The notes: generated by a model from the letters alone, not told the origin. A stretch of 64,000 bases of DNA from Microvirga sp. BSC39 (GCF_000739015.1 NZ_JPUG01000065.1:1-64000); one strand, 5' to 3'. Numbered from the stretch's first letter, positions 43,329-52,997 are shown. Numbers and translations: made by a program.

Positions 43329-43664
43329 TCAGGCGGAAAGCTGTTCGACAGCGGTATCCACGTCTGGATGAAGAGCGAAAACCCGATCCATACGGGTCAG
43401 GGTGAACAGGCGGCTGACCGCTCCGGTAGCGCCCGCAACCGCCAGGCTCCCCCTCGGCCCGAGGCGCTTAAGGCAGGAGACGAGAGCCCCGAGGCCGGAG
43501 CTGTCGATGAAATCGACCCGGCTCAGGTCGAGAACAAGCTGGTTCTGCCCGGCCTCGATGCACCTTGTCATTTCATCCTTGAATGCCGGAGCCCTGCTGG
43601 CATCGATCCGCTTCTCCTCAACCCGGACAACGAGAACATTATTGCGTAGATCAGTGGACAGCAT
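43329..43664 (-). CDS. STAS-domain anti-sigma factor antagonist (RsbV-like)
   Basis: 111-aa single STAS domain: NNVLVVRVEEKRIDASRAPA, LVLDLSRVDFIDSSGLGALV, then GSLAVAGATGAVSRLFTLTR. The phosphorylation site is the Ser pair at 55-56 in DSSGLG. Expected to be phosphorylated by the RsbW-like kinase and dephosphorylated by the SpoIIE-type phosphatase, both in this operon. The start overlaps the 3' end of the phosphatase gene by 14 bp, which implies coupled translation and matched amounts. Confidence 0.93.
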   Translation of the reverse strand: MLSTDLRNNVLVVRVEEKRIDASRAPAFKDEMTRCIEAGQNQLVLDLSRVDFIDSSGLGALVSCLKRLGPRGSLAVAGATGAVSRLFTLTRMDRVFALHPDVDTAVEQLSA

Positions 43665-45645
43665 TCGCAGGCATCCTTTCGGCAGAGCGCTCCAGCATGA
43701 GAACGCTCAGGTCGTCGTCCAGGGTTTCAGTGCTCCGCCAGTTCCGCAAGACCTCATTGAGCCTGTCAAGCAGAATGGCACTTGGTTCTGCCGCGGCGTC
43801 GCGCACGAACGTGCGCAGCCTGACCTCGGAGAACTGCTCGCCACTTTGGTCCTCAGCCTCGACCAGCCCGTCAGAGTAGATGAAGAGGCGATCTCCCGGG
43901 CCCAGGTCGAATTCCAGCCTTTCATAAGAGGCGGCAGGCAACATCCCGACGGGGAATCCTCCCTCGCCGATCATCTCGACGGCGCCATCGGAGCGGATCA
44001 CCAACGGTGACGGATGTCCCGCCTGAATGATGCTGGCGCGCCGGGAGCGGGAGTCGATCTCCCCCAGGATCATCGTGAAGTACGGCAGATCCTCCGGCCA
44101 CTCCTCGTTGATCTGTACGACAATCTCCTCCAGCGGCGTCCCCTGTGTCCGGGTCAGGATCGCCTGCGAAAGAGCATGGTGGCAGGCGACGGACACCAGC
44201 GCCGCCGCCGCTCCATGGCCCGCAACATCGACTTGGAAGAAACCGATTGCGCCATCGGTACGCCGCACCACGTTATAGGTATCGCCGGCGATGAGGCTCG
44301 AGGGCCGGAACAGGCCGTGATACTCCACTCCGTCAATTCGGGCGGACGGTGGCAGCATCGTCCTTTGGATGACGGCGGCAGCCTCAAGGTCCTTCCGAAG
44401 CTGGCTGTAGGCATCCCGGAGACGGGCATGCAGGACCTGCTTCTCGTTCTGGGTTCTCTGCCGCTGAATGGCATTCGCCTTGAAGACTCTCAGCGCATCG
44501 TTCATCTCGCCGATCTCGTCAGCCCTGGCCAGACGAGGCAAGGGGATCTCCAGATCGTTGTCAGCCAGCCTGAGCATGGCCTGACTGAGGCTCTCCAACG
44601 GCCGGACCACCCTCCGGCGTACGACCATGATGCTGGCGAGCACGGCAGCAGCCCCCAGCAGGAGCAGGGCCGACCAAAGGGCGACAGACCTTCGGGTCCG
44701 GCTGAGCTCCGCATCGAGGCGCTCCCGCGTACTGCGAAGAAGCTCCCGCTGCATCAGAGCGATGTTGCTCAGCGTCCTTCCGGTCAAGTCGTACCATTCC
44801 CCAGGGCCCAGGGCGGGCGGCACCTGTCCAAGAAGTGCCGCGATCAGAGATCTTTGAAGCGGCGCAAAGGTCGAGCTGTAGTTCTCATGGGTGCCTGATA
44901 CGGCCCCCTTGACGCTCTCGCTCAACGGCACGACCATCTGGCCATCAATGAGCTCCCAGGCCAGTGCCGCGCGGCCGGCATTTTGACTGATTGCGTCAAC
45001 CTCGAGCCCGCTGATCTCGGACGGGTTCTCGAGGGCCCGGCTCATCAGTGCTTGGTTGCGAGCGATGCTCTCGCTGAGGATGGCGCCAAATGCTCTCAGG
45101 TTCGCTTCGGTTCTGAGAGCCGGGTCGAGCGGCCTCTCGCGCTGCAGAATGGTCATCCGGGATGACTGCAACTCCTCAACAAGGCGAGTGGCCTCCTGGA
45201 ACCAGTGTGGGGCGAATTCCTCGCCTCTTCCGCCCTCTGCAAGTCCGATCAACCCATCTGCCTGCTGCCGCAGGGCGTCGATCTCCCGGCGGATGCGCGA
45301 AACTGTGGCGAGGCTGCTGCTGGTGTTGCTCAAAGATGCCTGGGTGGCTGTGATCTCGCGCTCGGCCGTATTCAACAGATCGTCTACCTGTCGCCGTACG
45401 TCGCGCAGCTCCATGATGCCGCTGGCTCCGTTCCTCTGCCCGATCAACAGCACGTATGTCTGGCTGCGCTCGCTCGCGAGGGCAGCCGTCCCGAGCAGGA
45501 GCCTCTCCCTTACCGTATTCGACGCCGCCATCCGTTCCGCCGTCTGATAGCCGAGCAGCTCGTCACGAATCTGGAACGCGACAGCGATCAGCAAGGCAGC
45601 CCCAAGGAATGCCGTCAGAATCAGCAGAATGTGTCGGATCTTCAT
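43651..45645 (-). CDS. Membrane-bound SpoIIE-type PP2C phosphatase with HAMP domain, 664 aa
   Basis: A sensor phosphatase. TM1 (about 5-25), a large periplasmic helical sensor region (about 26-320, rich in heptads such as VRRQVDDLLNTAEREITATQ), TM2 (about 322-345, ALWSALLLLGAAAVLASIMV), a HAMP domain (VVRPLESLSQAMLRLADNDL), a short coiled coil, then the PP2C/SpoIIE domain (about 420-655). Metal-site acids are visible in SLIAGDTYNVV, GFFQVDVAGHGAAAALVSVA and LDDDLSVLML, with YSDGLVEAED between. It should dephosphorylate the STAS protein in response to a periplasmic cue. It diverges from the GH10 gene, with 70 bp between the starts. Confidence 0.93.
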   Translation of the reverse strand: MKIRHILLILTAFLGAALLIAVAFQIRDELLGYQTAERMAASNTVRERLLLGTAALASERSQTYVLLIGQRNGASGIMELRDVRRQVDDLLNTAEREITATQASLSNTSSSLATVSRIRREIDALRQQADGLIGLAEGGRGEEFAPHWFQEATRLVEELQSSRMTILQRERPLDPALRTEANLRAFGAILSESIARNQALMSRALENPSEISGLEVDAISQNAGRAALAWELIDGQMVVPLSESVKGAVSGTHENYSSTFAPLQRSLIAALLGQVPPALGPGEWYDLTGRTLSNIALMQRELLRSTRERLDAELSRTRRSVALWSALLLLGAAAVLASIMVVRRRVVRPLESLSQAMLRLADNDLEIPLPRLARADEIGEMNDALRVFKANAIQRQRTQNEKQVLHARLRDAYSQLRKDLEAAAVIQRTMLPPSARIDGVEYHGLFRPSSLIAGDTYNVVRRTDGAIGFFQVDVAGHGAAAALVSVACHHALSQAILTRTQGTPLEEIVVQINEEWPEDLPYFTMILGEIDSRSRRASIIQAGHPSPLVIRSDGAVEMIGEGGFPVGMLPAASYERLEFDLGPGDRLFIYSDGLVEAEDQSGEQFSEVRLRTFVRDAAAEPSAILLDRLNEVLRNWRSTETLDDDLSVLMLERSAERMPANAVH

Positions 45646-45715
45646 AAGTGAGGTCTATAGAGGTATCGCGTTGGATGGAAAGTCGCCTGTGATATCATTC
45701 AGGCAGGGAATAAGA

Positions 45716-46774
45716 ATGCACCATGAGCCAAAGAAGAGCAGCTTGTCGAGCGCCGCTGCCCAAAACGGCGTGCTTTTCGGCACCGCTGTGTGCTCCTCCG
45801 ACCTTCTGTCGCAACCCATCACCAGAGCGATCCTGGGCAACTGTTCTATCATTACGCCAGAATACGAGCTGAAATGGGATGCCGTCTGCAGGGTCCAAGA
45901 AAACCTTGAATACTCCGCCGCCGACCAGCTGATTTCCTTCGCTGCGGACAATGCTCTGGCAGTCCACGGGCACACTCTCTGGTGGCATGAAGCCGTTCCG
46001 CAAGGCCTTCAGATGACTTCGGACAAGCAGTTTCGGGAAGCCGCCCTGAACCACCTGACGAGCACCGCGGCCCGGTATGCTGGGCAGTTGCATTCATGGG
46101 ATGTCGTGAATGAGTCACTAGAGCTTGACCATGGCCGGAGGGATGGCTTGCGTGAGACGCGCTTTCTCGCGGCCTTCGGCCCTGACTACATCGAGATCGC
46201 CTTCAGAGAGGCAGCGCTCCTGGACCCCAACGCCATTCTCGTCCTCAACGAAATGGGACTCGAATACGACTCTCCCGCGGCTGAAGGAAAACGACGGCAG
46301 ATGCTGGCCCTGCTCGAGCGGGAAAAAGCCAGGGGCACTCCGATTGCCTGTCTCGGAGTCCAATCTCACCTGACGGCCTTGGAGCAGCCCCGGGACCATC
46401 CGGACTTTCGCCGCTTTCTCCGGGAGGTCCGGGCTATGGGCCTGAGCGTCATGATCACCGAGATGGACGTGTCGGATCACCTTTGCCCCCGTGACCGGAA
46501 GCAGCGAGACGCGATCGTGGCCGAGACCTATCGGTCCTATCTCGAGCTCGTCCTCGCGGAGGCTGACGTCCTTGCGGTGAGCACATGGGGGCTGTCTGAC
46601 GGCCGAACTTGGCTGAACGGCTTCAGGCCCCGGCTCGACGGCGCCCCGCAGCGGCCGCTTCTGTTCGATCGGGCAGCTCGAAGGAAGCAAGCTTGGCACG
46701 GAGTCAGAGATGCCCTCCTGAGTGGACGGCAGACTGGTTCAGAACTCTCGGGTCTCCGCATAGGAACTGATTAA
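45716..46774 (+). CDS. Glycoside hydrolase family 10 (endo-xylanase-like)
   Basis: GH10 catalytic domain over nearly the whole 352 aa. Conserved text includes IITPEYELKWDAV (usually ENxMKW), LAVHGHTLWWHEAVPQGLQM, the acid/base Glu133 in WDVVNESLE, NEMGLEYDSP, LGVQSHLT, and the nucleophile Glu249 in SVMITEMDVSDH, then AVSTWGLSDGRTWLNGFRPR. No signal peptide is visible from the ATG at 45716 (AGGGAA upstream) or from the longer frame. GH10 enzymes cleave beta-1,4-xylan and some beta-1,4 or mixed-linkage glucans. Its place in a glucan synthesis locus suggests a product-trimming or turnover role like that of BcsZ; the lack of an export signal argues for caution. Confidence 0.9.
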   Translation: MHHEPKKSSLSSAAAQNGVLFGTAVCSSDLLSQPITRAILGNCSIITPEYELKWDAVCRVQENLEYSAADQLISFAADNALAVHGHTLWWHEAVPQGLQMTSDKQFREAALNHLTSTAARYAGQLHSWDVVNESLELDHGRRDGLRETRFLAAFGPDYIEIAFREAALLDPNAILVLNEMGLEYDSPAAEGKRRQMLALLEREKARGTPIACLGVQSHLTALEQPRDHPDFRRFLREVRAMGLSVMITEMDVSDHLCPRDRKQRDAIVAETYRSYLELVLAEADVLAVSTWGLSDGRTWLNGFRPRLDGAPQRPLLFDRAARRKQAWHGVRDALLSGRQTGSELSGLRIGTD

Positions 46775-46916
46775 TACGGATGGGTTACTGTAAACGCTTA
46801 TGATTTATGATCAAAATAGAGCGGCCTCTACACTGACGGAGCTTCCGGCCTTCTGATGCTCCAGTACCGTCTCCTTAGACTTGGCTTCAGGAAAGAAGCA
46901 GTTGGTATCCATAGCA

Positions 46917-47417
46917 ATGTCCTTCCCTACAGGTCCTCATGAGGAGGAGCGACTAAGAACCCTTCTTGAGACAGGCGCTCTCGATGCCAGGGCAGATCCG
47001 GCGCTCGACACGATCTGCGAAGAGGCCCGACAACACTTCGAGGTTCCGATCTGCACGCTCACCCTGCTGGACAAGGCAAGGCAACGGATCAAGGCAGCGC
47101 AGGGTCTGGAGGCGGGCGAAACGCCGCGGGACGTGGCGTTTTGCAACTATACGATCCTGAGCGACGAGGTCTTCGTCATCGAGGACGCTTTGGCTGACGA
47201 CCGTGTCAGGGATAACCCCTTCGTGACCGGGGCACCCTTCATCCGGTTTTATGCAGGAGCTCCGTTGATCTTTTTGAAGAACATAAGGCTGGGTGCCTTG
47301 TGCCTGATCGACGCGAAACCCCGTTCCTTCTCCCGAGGCGACAAGGCGGAACTTCAACTTTATGCCGACAGGGCTGTCCGGCAGATTGCCACAACCGAAT
47401 TCGATAAGAGAAGCTGA
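46917..47417 (+). CDS. GAF-domain protein, 166 aa
   Basis: A single GAF domain fills the protein: DTICEEARQHFEVPICTLTL, LDKARQRIKAAQGLEAGETP, RDVAFCNYTILSDEVFVIED, ALADDRVRDNPFVTGAPFIR, FYAGAPLIFLKNIRLGALCL. This is the pattern of stand-alone or N-terminal GAF sensors seen before GGDEF or kinase domains, here without an output domain. Cys147-like CNYTIL conserved residue lies in the ligand pocket region. ATG at 46917 is preferred; a TTG at 46881 would add 12 residues. It follows the GH10 gene by 142 bp on the same strand. A free-standing GAF protein may bind a small ligand or partner. Confidence 0.82.
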   Translation: MSFPTGPHEEERLRTLLETGALDARADPALDTICEEARQHFEVPICTLTLLDKARQRIKAAQGLEAGETPRDVAFCNYTILSDEVFVIEDALADDRVRDNPFVTGAPFIRFYAGAPLIFLKNIRLGALCLIDAKPRSFSRGDKAELQLYADRAVRQIATTEFDKRS

Positions 47418-47475
47418 AGTCGCTTTCACCCACCCGGACACCCGGTCCAAAACCCGGTGGGGAAGCCGGCCAACA

Positions 47476-47910
47476 TCATCGATCGCGGACAACACCTTTC
47501 TTCAGGATGATATTTCCATAGAGCCTTCTTTCGCCCGTCGATACGATTGCAAAGGCCGCCTTGGCCCCCTCGTAAAAGGCGAAGCGCTCAAGGCTCGCGA
47601 GACGGAAGGTCGAGCCTTCATGACGCCCAATAATGGCGCGGAACTCATCGAAGATAGGCTGTTCCGCCTGTGGGTCGCCCACAACCTCCATGCGCCAGGC
47701 CGCCTCCGGCACGAAATCGTCGAGAGGCATCACGGACAGGATCGCATTCGTGACGTCGGTCGCCGTCAGCCCGTCGAGCCGGACAAGACGCCGAGCCATC
47801 GAGGCCGCCGGGAAGTTGGCGTCGACAATGGCGATGTCGTCGCCATGCCCCATCGAGCGCAGCACCATCAGCAGATCGGGAGACAGGAGAGGATCGATGT
47901 TCTTGAGCAT
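47476..47910 (-). CDS. FucU/RbsD-type sugar mutarotase
   Basis: 144-aa mutarotase of the RbsD/FucU family, which interconverts sugar anomers. The signature GHGDDIAIVDANFPAASMAR is complete, with catalytic His, and FRAIIGRHEGSTFRLASLER and FAFYEGAKAAFAIVSTGERR and LYGNIILKKGVV match FucU (fucose mutarotase) better than RbsD. It lies 6 bp after the dehydrogenase gene on the same strand and so is in its operon. With the lactonase and ABC transporter beyond the divergent promoter it completes an oxidative sugar pathway, probably for L-fucose or a similar 6-deoxy or aldopentose sugar. Confidence 0.9.
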   Translation of the reverse strand: MLKNIDPLLSPDLLMVLRSMGHGDDIAIVDANFPAASMARRLVRLDGLTATDVTNAILSVMPLDDFVPEAAWRMEVVGDPQAEQPIFDEFRAIIGRHEGSTFRLASLERFAFYEGAKAAFAIVSTGERRLYGNIILKKGVVRDR

Positions 47911-47916
47911 GGTGGA

Positions 47917-48894
47917 TTATCCTGGATTGTACTGGCGGCTCGCCTCGGGATCGTCGGTCGAATAAGTGAGGGATGCCAATTCGTCCCAGACGGATTGCGG
48001 AATCGGACAGCGTGCCCACTCGAGCGTCTGAGCAACCCGTTCTGGTTTGCTGACGCCGCAGATCGTCGAGGTGATCCGCTCGTCCCGCATCGAGAACTGC
48101 AGGGCGACGGCTCCGGGCGGAACACCGTGCTTGGCGCAGACGGACTCGATCTGGCGGATCGGGTCCAGGACATCCTCCGAAGCCTCCTGATAAACATAGC
48201 GTGGATAGGAGTCGGAACCCTTCGCCAGGACACCTCCCGCGTAGGGTGCTGCGTTGAGAACGGCAATACCTTTCGAATGGGCGAAGCTGATCATGGCTTC
48301 GGCATTGCGATTTGCCAGAGTGAAGCGGTTGTGCGTGATCATCGCGTCGAAGCTCCAGTCACGCAGGAGCGGCATCATGACGTCGACCGGCCCTGCGGCC
48401 AGACCGACCGCTTTGACCAGCCCCTCCTCCTTCATCCGGAACAGCTCGGCGAGAGCTCCCTGAGCGCCTGTGGTGGCTTCCAGCGAGTCGGCGTGCTCCG
48501 GATCATGAAGATGGAGAAGGTCGAGACGGTCGAGGCCGAGCGCCCTGAGGCTTTCCTCAAGAGATCGGCGTGCCTGTGAGGCATCGAACCGGTTGGTTTC
48601 CGGATCGCGATCCAGCTTGGTCGAGAGCACGAATCCTTCCGGCAATCCCCCACGCTCGCGGATCACATCGCCAATCCGTTCCTCGCTGCGGCCAAAACCA
48701 TAGATGCGGGACGTATCGAGAAAGTTCACCGGCCCCGAGAAGATGGCCCGCACGGTCTCACGGGCTCGATCCTCACTGACGTCATAGCCGTAGGTTCCGG
48801 GCATATCCCCCAAAGACGAGGTTCCGAAGCAGATCCGTGATACCGAGAGATCCGTGCGTCCGAGCGGGGTCTTCTGAAGCGGGTCGATGGGCAT
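47917..48894 (-). CDS. D-threo-aldose 1-dehydrogenase-like aldo/keto reductase (L-fucose dehydrogenase type)
   Basis: AKR-superfamily enzyme, 325 aa, oxidising an aldose such as L-fucose to its lactone. It starts MPIDPLQKTPLGRTDLSVSR; catalytic residues lie in NFLDTSRIYGFGRSEERIG (Asp, Tyr), LSTKLDRDP (Lys) and DLLHLHDPEHAD (His). Text such as GLAAGPVDVMMPLLRDWSFD, NRFTLANRNAE and LNAAPYAGGVL is that of galactose/fucose 1-dehydrogenases. The start at 48894 has GGAG 8 nt before; the frame runs on upstream to 49038 without a better start. The mutarotase gene follows closely. Confidence 0.9.
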   Translation of the reverse strand: MPIDPLQKTPLGRTDLSVSRICFGTSSLGDMPGTYGYDVSEDRARETVRAIFSGPVNFLDTSRIYGFGRSEERIGDVIRERGGLPEGFVLSTKLDRDPETNRFDASQARRSLEESLRALGLDRLDLLHLHDPEHADSLEATTGAQGALAELFRMKEEGLVKAVGLAAGPVDVMMPLLRDWSFDAMITHNRFTLANRNAEAMISFAHSKGIAVLNAAPYAGGVLAKGSDSYPRYVYQEASEDVLDPIRQIESVCAKHGVPPGAVALQFSMRDERITSTICGVSKPERVAQTLEWARCPIPQSVWDELASLTYSTDDPEASRQYNPG

Positions 48895-49389
48895 CTGATC
48901 ACTCCGTTCACGTCTCTCGGCAGCTTCGATCCGAGCCCAGGGACGAATAGGTTCAAGCCTATGGCGCCGCCTCCGGGCAGGCAAGCGACGAGACACCAGG
49001 CGCGCCACTGGGGAAAAAATCAAATCCTGTTGCAACACTATTGTATGCCCTTTTTCCCACTAACATTTTAGTTGCCTGCCTCTGATGTTCATGAATATCA
49101 TCCTTGCAAGAAAAGCCTTTTGAGCTTTCGATCCGAGCCGAGACCCAAAGGAGCCCTGTAGAACAGCTTCATGGGTGCGGACCGTTACAGGGGGCGGTCG
49201 GGAGGAGCAGATGCAGGAGCAGGACGACGTCCTGTTGGCGTCCGCAACGATTTGGGGCTGGGGCTGCCCGATTGTCGTCTGGCTGCGCACGGAGGCTTCG
49301 AGCCTCGTCTCTTCGAATACTGCCTCAAATCCATGTCCGGGTTCCCGGCTGCAACCCTATGTGATGCAGGGACAAATGAGGCGCTGCTC
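48895..49389. promoter_or_regulatory. 495-bp divergent control region of the sugar locus
   Basis: Lies between the leftward dehydrogenase/mutarotase and the rightward ABC transporter genes, so it should hold both promoters and the operator of their regulator. The segment 49010-49100 is AT-richer (ttgcaacactattgtatgcc, ctaacattttagttgcc). An open frame continues from 49171 into the ATPase gene but lacks family similarity. I see no complete operator palindrome, and no regulator gene is next to the cluster. Confidence 0.5.
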
Positions 49390-50934
49390 ATGACGCCGCT
49401 TGTCACCATCAGGGATCTCGACAAATCATTTCCCGGCGTGAAGGCTCTCAAGAAAGCCCGTTTCGAACTGCTTCCAGGCGAAGTCCACGCCCTCATGGGA
49501 GAAAACGGGGCCGGCAAATCGACTTTGATGAAGGTGCTCGCGGGCATCTACCGGAAAGATGCAGGCGAGATTCTCATTGAAGGCGAACCCGTCGATATTT
49601 CATCGCCGCGGGCCGCGCAGGATCTCGGAATCAGCATCATTCATCAGGAGCTCAACCTGATGAATGAACTCACCGCCGCGCAGAACATCTTCATCGGCCG
49701 AGAACCCAAACGGGCCAAAGGCCTCCTTCTTGACGAGGGGGCTCTGAACCGGGCAACGGCCGATATCTTCTCGCGCATGAATTTGGCACTCGACCCCCGT
49801 GCCGAGGTCGGCGAGCTCACGGTCGCCATGCAGCAGATGGTCGAGATCGCCAAGGCTTTGTCCTTCCGGTCGAGAGTCTTGATCATGGACGAGCCGACGG
49901 CTGCCTTGAACAAAGCGGAGATCGCGGAGCTGTTCGGCATCATCCGCCAACTCAAAACTCAGGGCGTCGGCATCGTCTACATTTCCCACAAGATGGATGA
50001 ACTGAAGGAGATCTCGGATCGGGTCACGGTCATGCGCGACGGTGAATATGTCGGCACGGTCCCAACCGCCTCCACCAGCGTCGACACGATCATCTCGATG
50101 ATGGTCGGGCGCAGCCTGACCGAGACCAAGACGGACGTTCCCGACCTGTCGAACCATGACGTGGTGCTCGAGGTCCGTAATCTCCGCCGCAGCAATGCGA
50201 TCCAAGACGTCAGCTTCAAGCTGCGCAAGGGTGAGATCCTCGGATTTGCAGGCCTGATGGGAGCCGGCCGCACGGAGGTCGCGCGGGCAATTTTCGGAGC
50301 CGATCCGCTGGATGGCGGAGATATCATCGTCAGGGGCCGGCCCGTCACGATCCGCTCGCCCAAGGACGCCGTGCGCCTAGGCATCGGCTATCTGTCAGAA
50401 GACCGGAAGCGTTTTGGACTGGCAACCGGGATGGATGTGGCGGCGAACATCGTCATGCCATGCCTGAGCAAGTTCCTCTCTCTGAACATGATCCTCAGGG
50501 CGCGAGCGATCCGGGAGACGGCCCGCTCGTACATCAAGCAGCTTCGGATCAAAACGCCTTCGGATGCTCAGGAGGTGCGGTTCCTCTCAGGCGGCAACCA
50601 GCAGAAGATCGTGATCGCAAAGTGGCTCGCGCGGGACTGCGAAATCCTGTTCTTCGACGAGCCGACCCGCGGCATTGATGTCGGCGCGAAGAACGAGATC
50701 TACAAGCTCCTGAACACCCTTGCCGCACAAGGCCGGGCCATCGTGATGATCTCATCCGAGCTGCCCGAGATTTTGCGAATGAGCCACCGGATCGCCGTGA
50801 TGTGCGAGGGGCGGCTCACGGGTGAACTCCCAGGCGAGGGAGCGACCCAGGAGGACATTATGCGCTTGGCAACACAACGGCATAGCCTGACGGCGGACAG
50901 CCCGAACGCGGCGACTGGGGGATCAACCACGTGA
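49390..50934 (+). CDS. Sugar ABC transporter ATP-binding protein (RbsA/XylG type)
   Basis: 514-aa double ATPase of CUT2-family sugar importers. First half: Walker [22 protein letters not shown]-loop near [10 protein letters not shown], signature [15 protein letters not shown], Walker [12 protein letters not shown]. Second half: degenerate Walker [41 protein letters not shown], and [20 protein letters not shown]. It works with the permease that overlaps its stop (GTGA) and the binding protein beyond. The ATG at 49390 is placed 8 nt after GAGG. Confidence 0.95.
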   Translation: MTPLVTIRDLDKSFPGVKALKKARFELLPGEVHALMGENGAGKSTLMKVLAGIYRKDAGEILIEGEPVDISSPRAAQDLGISIIHQELNLMNELTAAQNIFIGREPKRAKGLLLDEGALNRATADIFSRMNLALDPRAEVGELTVAMQQMVEIAKALSFRSRVLIMDEPTAALNKAEIAELFGIIRQLKTQGVGIVYISHKMDELKEISDRVTVMRDGEYVGTVPTASTSVDTIISMMVGRSLTETKTDVPDLSNHDVVLEVRNLRRSNAIQDVSFKLRKGEILGFAGLMGAGRTEVARAIFGADPLDGGDIIVRGRPVTIRSPKDAVRLGIGYLSEDRKRFGLATGMDVAANIVMPCLSKFLSLNMILRARAIRETARSYIKQLRIKTPSDAQEVRFLSGGNQQKIVIAKWLARDCEILFFDEPTRGIDVGAKNEIYKLLNTLAAQGRAIVMISSELPEILRMSHRIAVMCEGRLTGELPGEGATQEDIMRLATQRHSLTADSPNAATGGSTT

Positions 50935-51935
50935 CGACCATCGTAGAAAAAGGTACCCGGACCATCGTCAGGCCCGCAGTGCTGAGCCAGGGGGCTTGGC
51001 AGAAGATCCTGGCCTTCGCCAGCCTGATCGCTCTGATGGCCGTCTTCAGCATCGCGTCAGAAAATTTCCTGCAGAGCGACAACCTCATCGGCATCCTGCA
51101 GGCGACGGCCGTGAATGGCATTCTCGCAGTCGCTGCAACCTTCGTCATCATCACGGGCGGAATCGATCTGTCGGTCGGCACCCTGATGACGTTCTGCGCC
51201 GTCATCGCAGGAGTGGTCCTGACCTACTGGGGCCTGCCTATGCCTTTGGGCATCCTCGCGGCCATCGCTGCGGGCGCCCTCAGCGGGGCGGTCTCCGGCA
51301 CCCTCATTGCCAAGATGAAGATCCCGCCATTCATCGCAACCCTGGGCATGATGATGCTGCTGAAGGGCCTTGCCCTCGTGATCTCGGGAACCAGGCCGAT
51401 CTATTTCAACGATACCCCGAACTTCTCGATGATCTCGCAGGAATCCCTGATCGGAGTCGTCCTGCCCTTCCTGCCGATCCCCAATGGCGTCCTGATCCTG
51501 TTCGTCGTTGCGATCGTCTCAAGCCTCGTTCTCACACGCACGGCCTTCGGCCGCTATACCTTCGCCCTCGGCTCGAATGAGGAGGCGGTGCGCCTCTCGG
51601 GCGTGAATACCGATTTCTGGAAGATCATCGTCTACACCGTCTCGGGCGGGATCTGCGGCATTGCCGGACTCATCATCGCCTCCCGGCTCAATTCCGCACA
51701 GCCCGCCCTCGGACAAGGATATGAGCTCGATGCCATTGCGGCCGTGGTCATCGGCGGCACGTCGCTCAGCGGCGGTCGCGGGACCATTCTCGGCACGATC
51801 ATCGGCGCATTGATCATCAGCGTACTCACGAACGGCCTGCGGATCCTCTCGGTCGCCCAGGAATGGCAGACCGTCGTGACGGGGATCATCATCATTCTCG
51901 CCGTCTATGCCGACATCTTGCGCCGCAAGAGCTAG
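50931..51935 (+). CDS. Sugar ABC transporter permease (RbsC type)
   Basis: 334-aa membrane protein with eight to ten helices. Family marks: [74 protein letters not shown] (the EAA-like loop), and [20 protein letters not shown]. Imports the same sugar as its ATPase partner. The GTG start overlaps the ATPase stop by 4 bp. Confidence 0.95.
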   Translation: MTTIVEKGTRTIVRPAVLSQGAWQKILAFASLIALMAVFSIASENFLQSDNLIGILQATAVNGILAVAATFVIITGGIDLSVGTLMTFCAVIAGVVLTYWGLPMPLGILAAIAAGALSGAVSGTLIAKMKIPPFIATLGMMMLLKGLALVISGTRPIYFNDTPNFSMISQESLIGVVLPFLPIPNGVLILFVVAIVSSLVLTRTAFGRYTFALGSNEEAVRLSGVNTDFWKIIVYTVSGGICGIAGLIIASRLNSAQPALGQGYELDAIAAVVIGGTSLSGGRGTILGTIIGALIISVLTNGLRILSVAQEWQTVVTGIIIILAVYADILRRKS

Positions 51936-52055
51936 GGCCCCTCGCCTGTCGTCATCATGAAAGGAGCAGACGAAACCGCAACAACACTCACCTATCCAGT
52001 ACATTCGAACCCCGGACAGTCGGGGCCAACAACGAACGATATCCAGGAGGAACAG

Positions 52056-52997
52056 ATGTGGAGCAGACGCAATCTGATCGGTGCCATCAGCATCGGAGCG
52101 CTCATCGGCTTTTCGGGTCCCGCAGCGGCCCAGGAAGTCTATATCCCCCTCGTCTCGAAGGGCTTCCAGCATCAGTTCTGGCAGGCCGTGAAGGCCGGAG
52201 CCGAGCAGGCTGCCAAGGAGCATAACGTTCGCATCACGTTCGAAGGCCCGGACAGCGAGACCATGGTCGACAAGCAGATCGACATGCTCTCGGCCGCACT
52301 CGCCAAGAACCCGAAAGCGATCGGCTTCGCGGCACTGGACAGCCAGGCGGCAATCCCGCTCCTGCGCAAGGCGCAGGCCGCCAAGATCCCGGTCGTCGCC
52401 TTCGACTCCGGCGTCGACAGCGACGTTCCGGTGACGACGGCTACCACGAACAATCTTGCGGCCGCGGCATTGGCCGCCGACAAGATGGCAGAACTGATCG
52501 GCGGAGAAGGTGACGTCGCTCTCGTGGTACATGACCAGACGAGCCGAACGGGCATCGATCGGCGCGACGGCTTCGTCAACCGGGTCAAGGAAAAATACCC
52601 GAAGATCAACATCGTGAGCGTCCAATACGGCTCCGGCGATCACCTCAAGTCGACGGAGATCACGAAGTCGATCCTCCAGGCGAACCCGCGCCTCAAGGGC
52701 ATCTTCGGCGCCAATGAAGGTTCAGCCATCGGCGTGGTCAACGGCGCCAGGGAGATGAACCGCAAGATCGTCATCATCGGCTACGATTCCGGGAAGCAGC
52801 AAAAGCAGGCAATCCAGGACGGCCTCATGGCGGGCGCCATTACCCAGAACCCGGTTGGCATCGGCTACAAGACAGTCGAGGCGGCCGTGAAGGCCCTCAA
52901 GGGCGAGAAACTGGAGAAGGTGATCGACACCGGCTTTTTCTATTACGACAAGTCGAACATGAGCGATCCGAAGATCGCAACCGTTCTGTACGATTAA
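52056..52997 (+). CDS. Sugar ABC transporter substrate-binding protein (RbsB type)
   Basis: 313-aa periplasmic binding protein. Signal peptide MWSRRNLIGAISIGALIGFS with cleavage after AAA-QEV. The type I PBP fold shows VYIPLVSKGFQHQFWQAVKA, then FAALDSQAAIPLLRKAQAAK and IPVVAFDSGVDSD, followed by VALVVHDQTSRTGIDRRDGF and GIFGANEGSAIGVVNGAREM. The perfect CCAGGAGGA site 8 nt before fixes the start. A hairpin follows and probably protects this part of the message, in line with the usual excess of binding protein. The likely ligand is L-fucose or a related sugar, from the neighbouring enzymes. Confidence 0.95.
   Translation: MWSRRNLIGAISIGALIGFSGPAAAQEVYIPLVSKGFQHQFWQAVKAGAEQAAKEHNVRITFEGPDSETMVDKQIDMLSAALAKNPKAIGFAALDSQAAIPLLRKAQAAKIPVVAFDSGVDSDVPVTTATTNNLAAAALAADKMAELIGGEGDVALVVHDQTSRTGIDRRDGFVNRVKEKYPKINIVSVQYGSGDHLKSTEITKSILQANPRLKGIFGANEGSAIGVVNGAREMNRKIVIIGYDSGKQQKQAIQDGLMAGAITQNPVGIGYKTVEAAVKALKGEKLEKVIDTGFFYYDKSNMSDPKIATVLYD

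Noticed and set aside
46775-46916. LacI-type operator (tgtaaacgctta near 46790)
   Set aside because: Only a half-site is seen and no LacI-family regulator is in the window.
49171-49389. N-terminal extension of the sugar ATPase
   Set aside because: The extra 73 residues have no family similarity and the Shine-Dalgarno supports the start at 49390.
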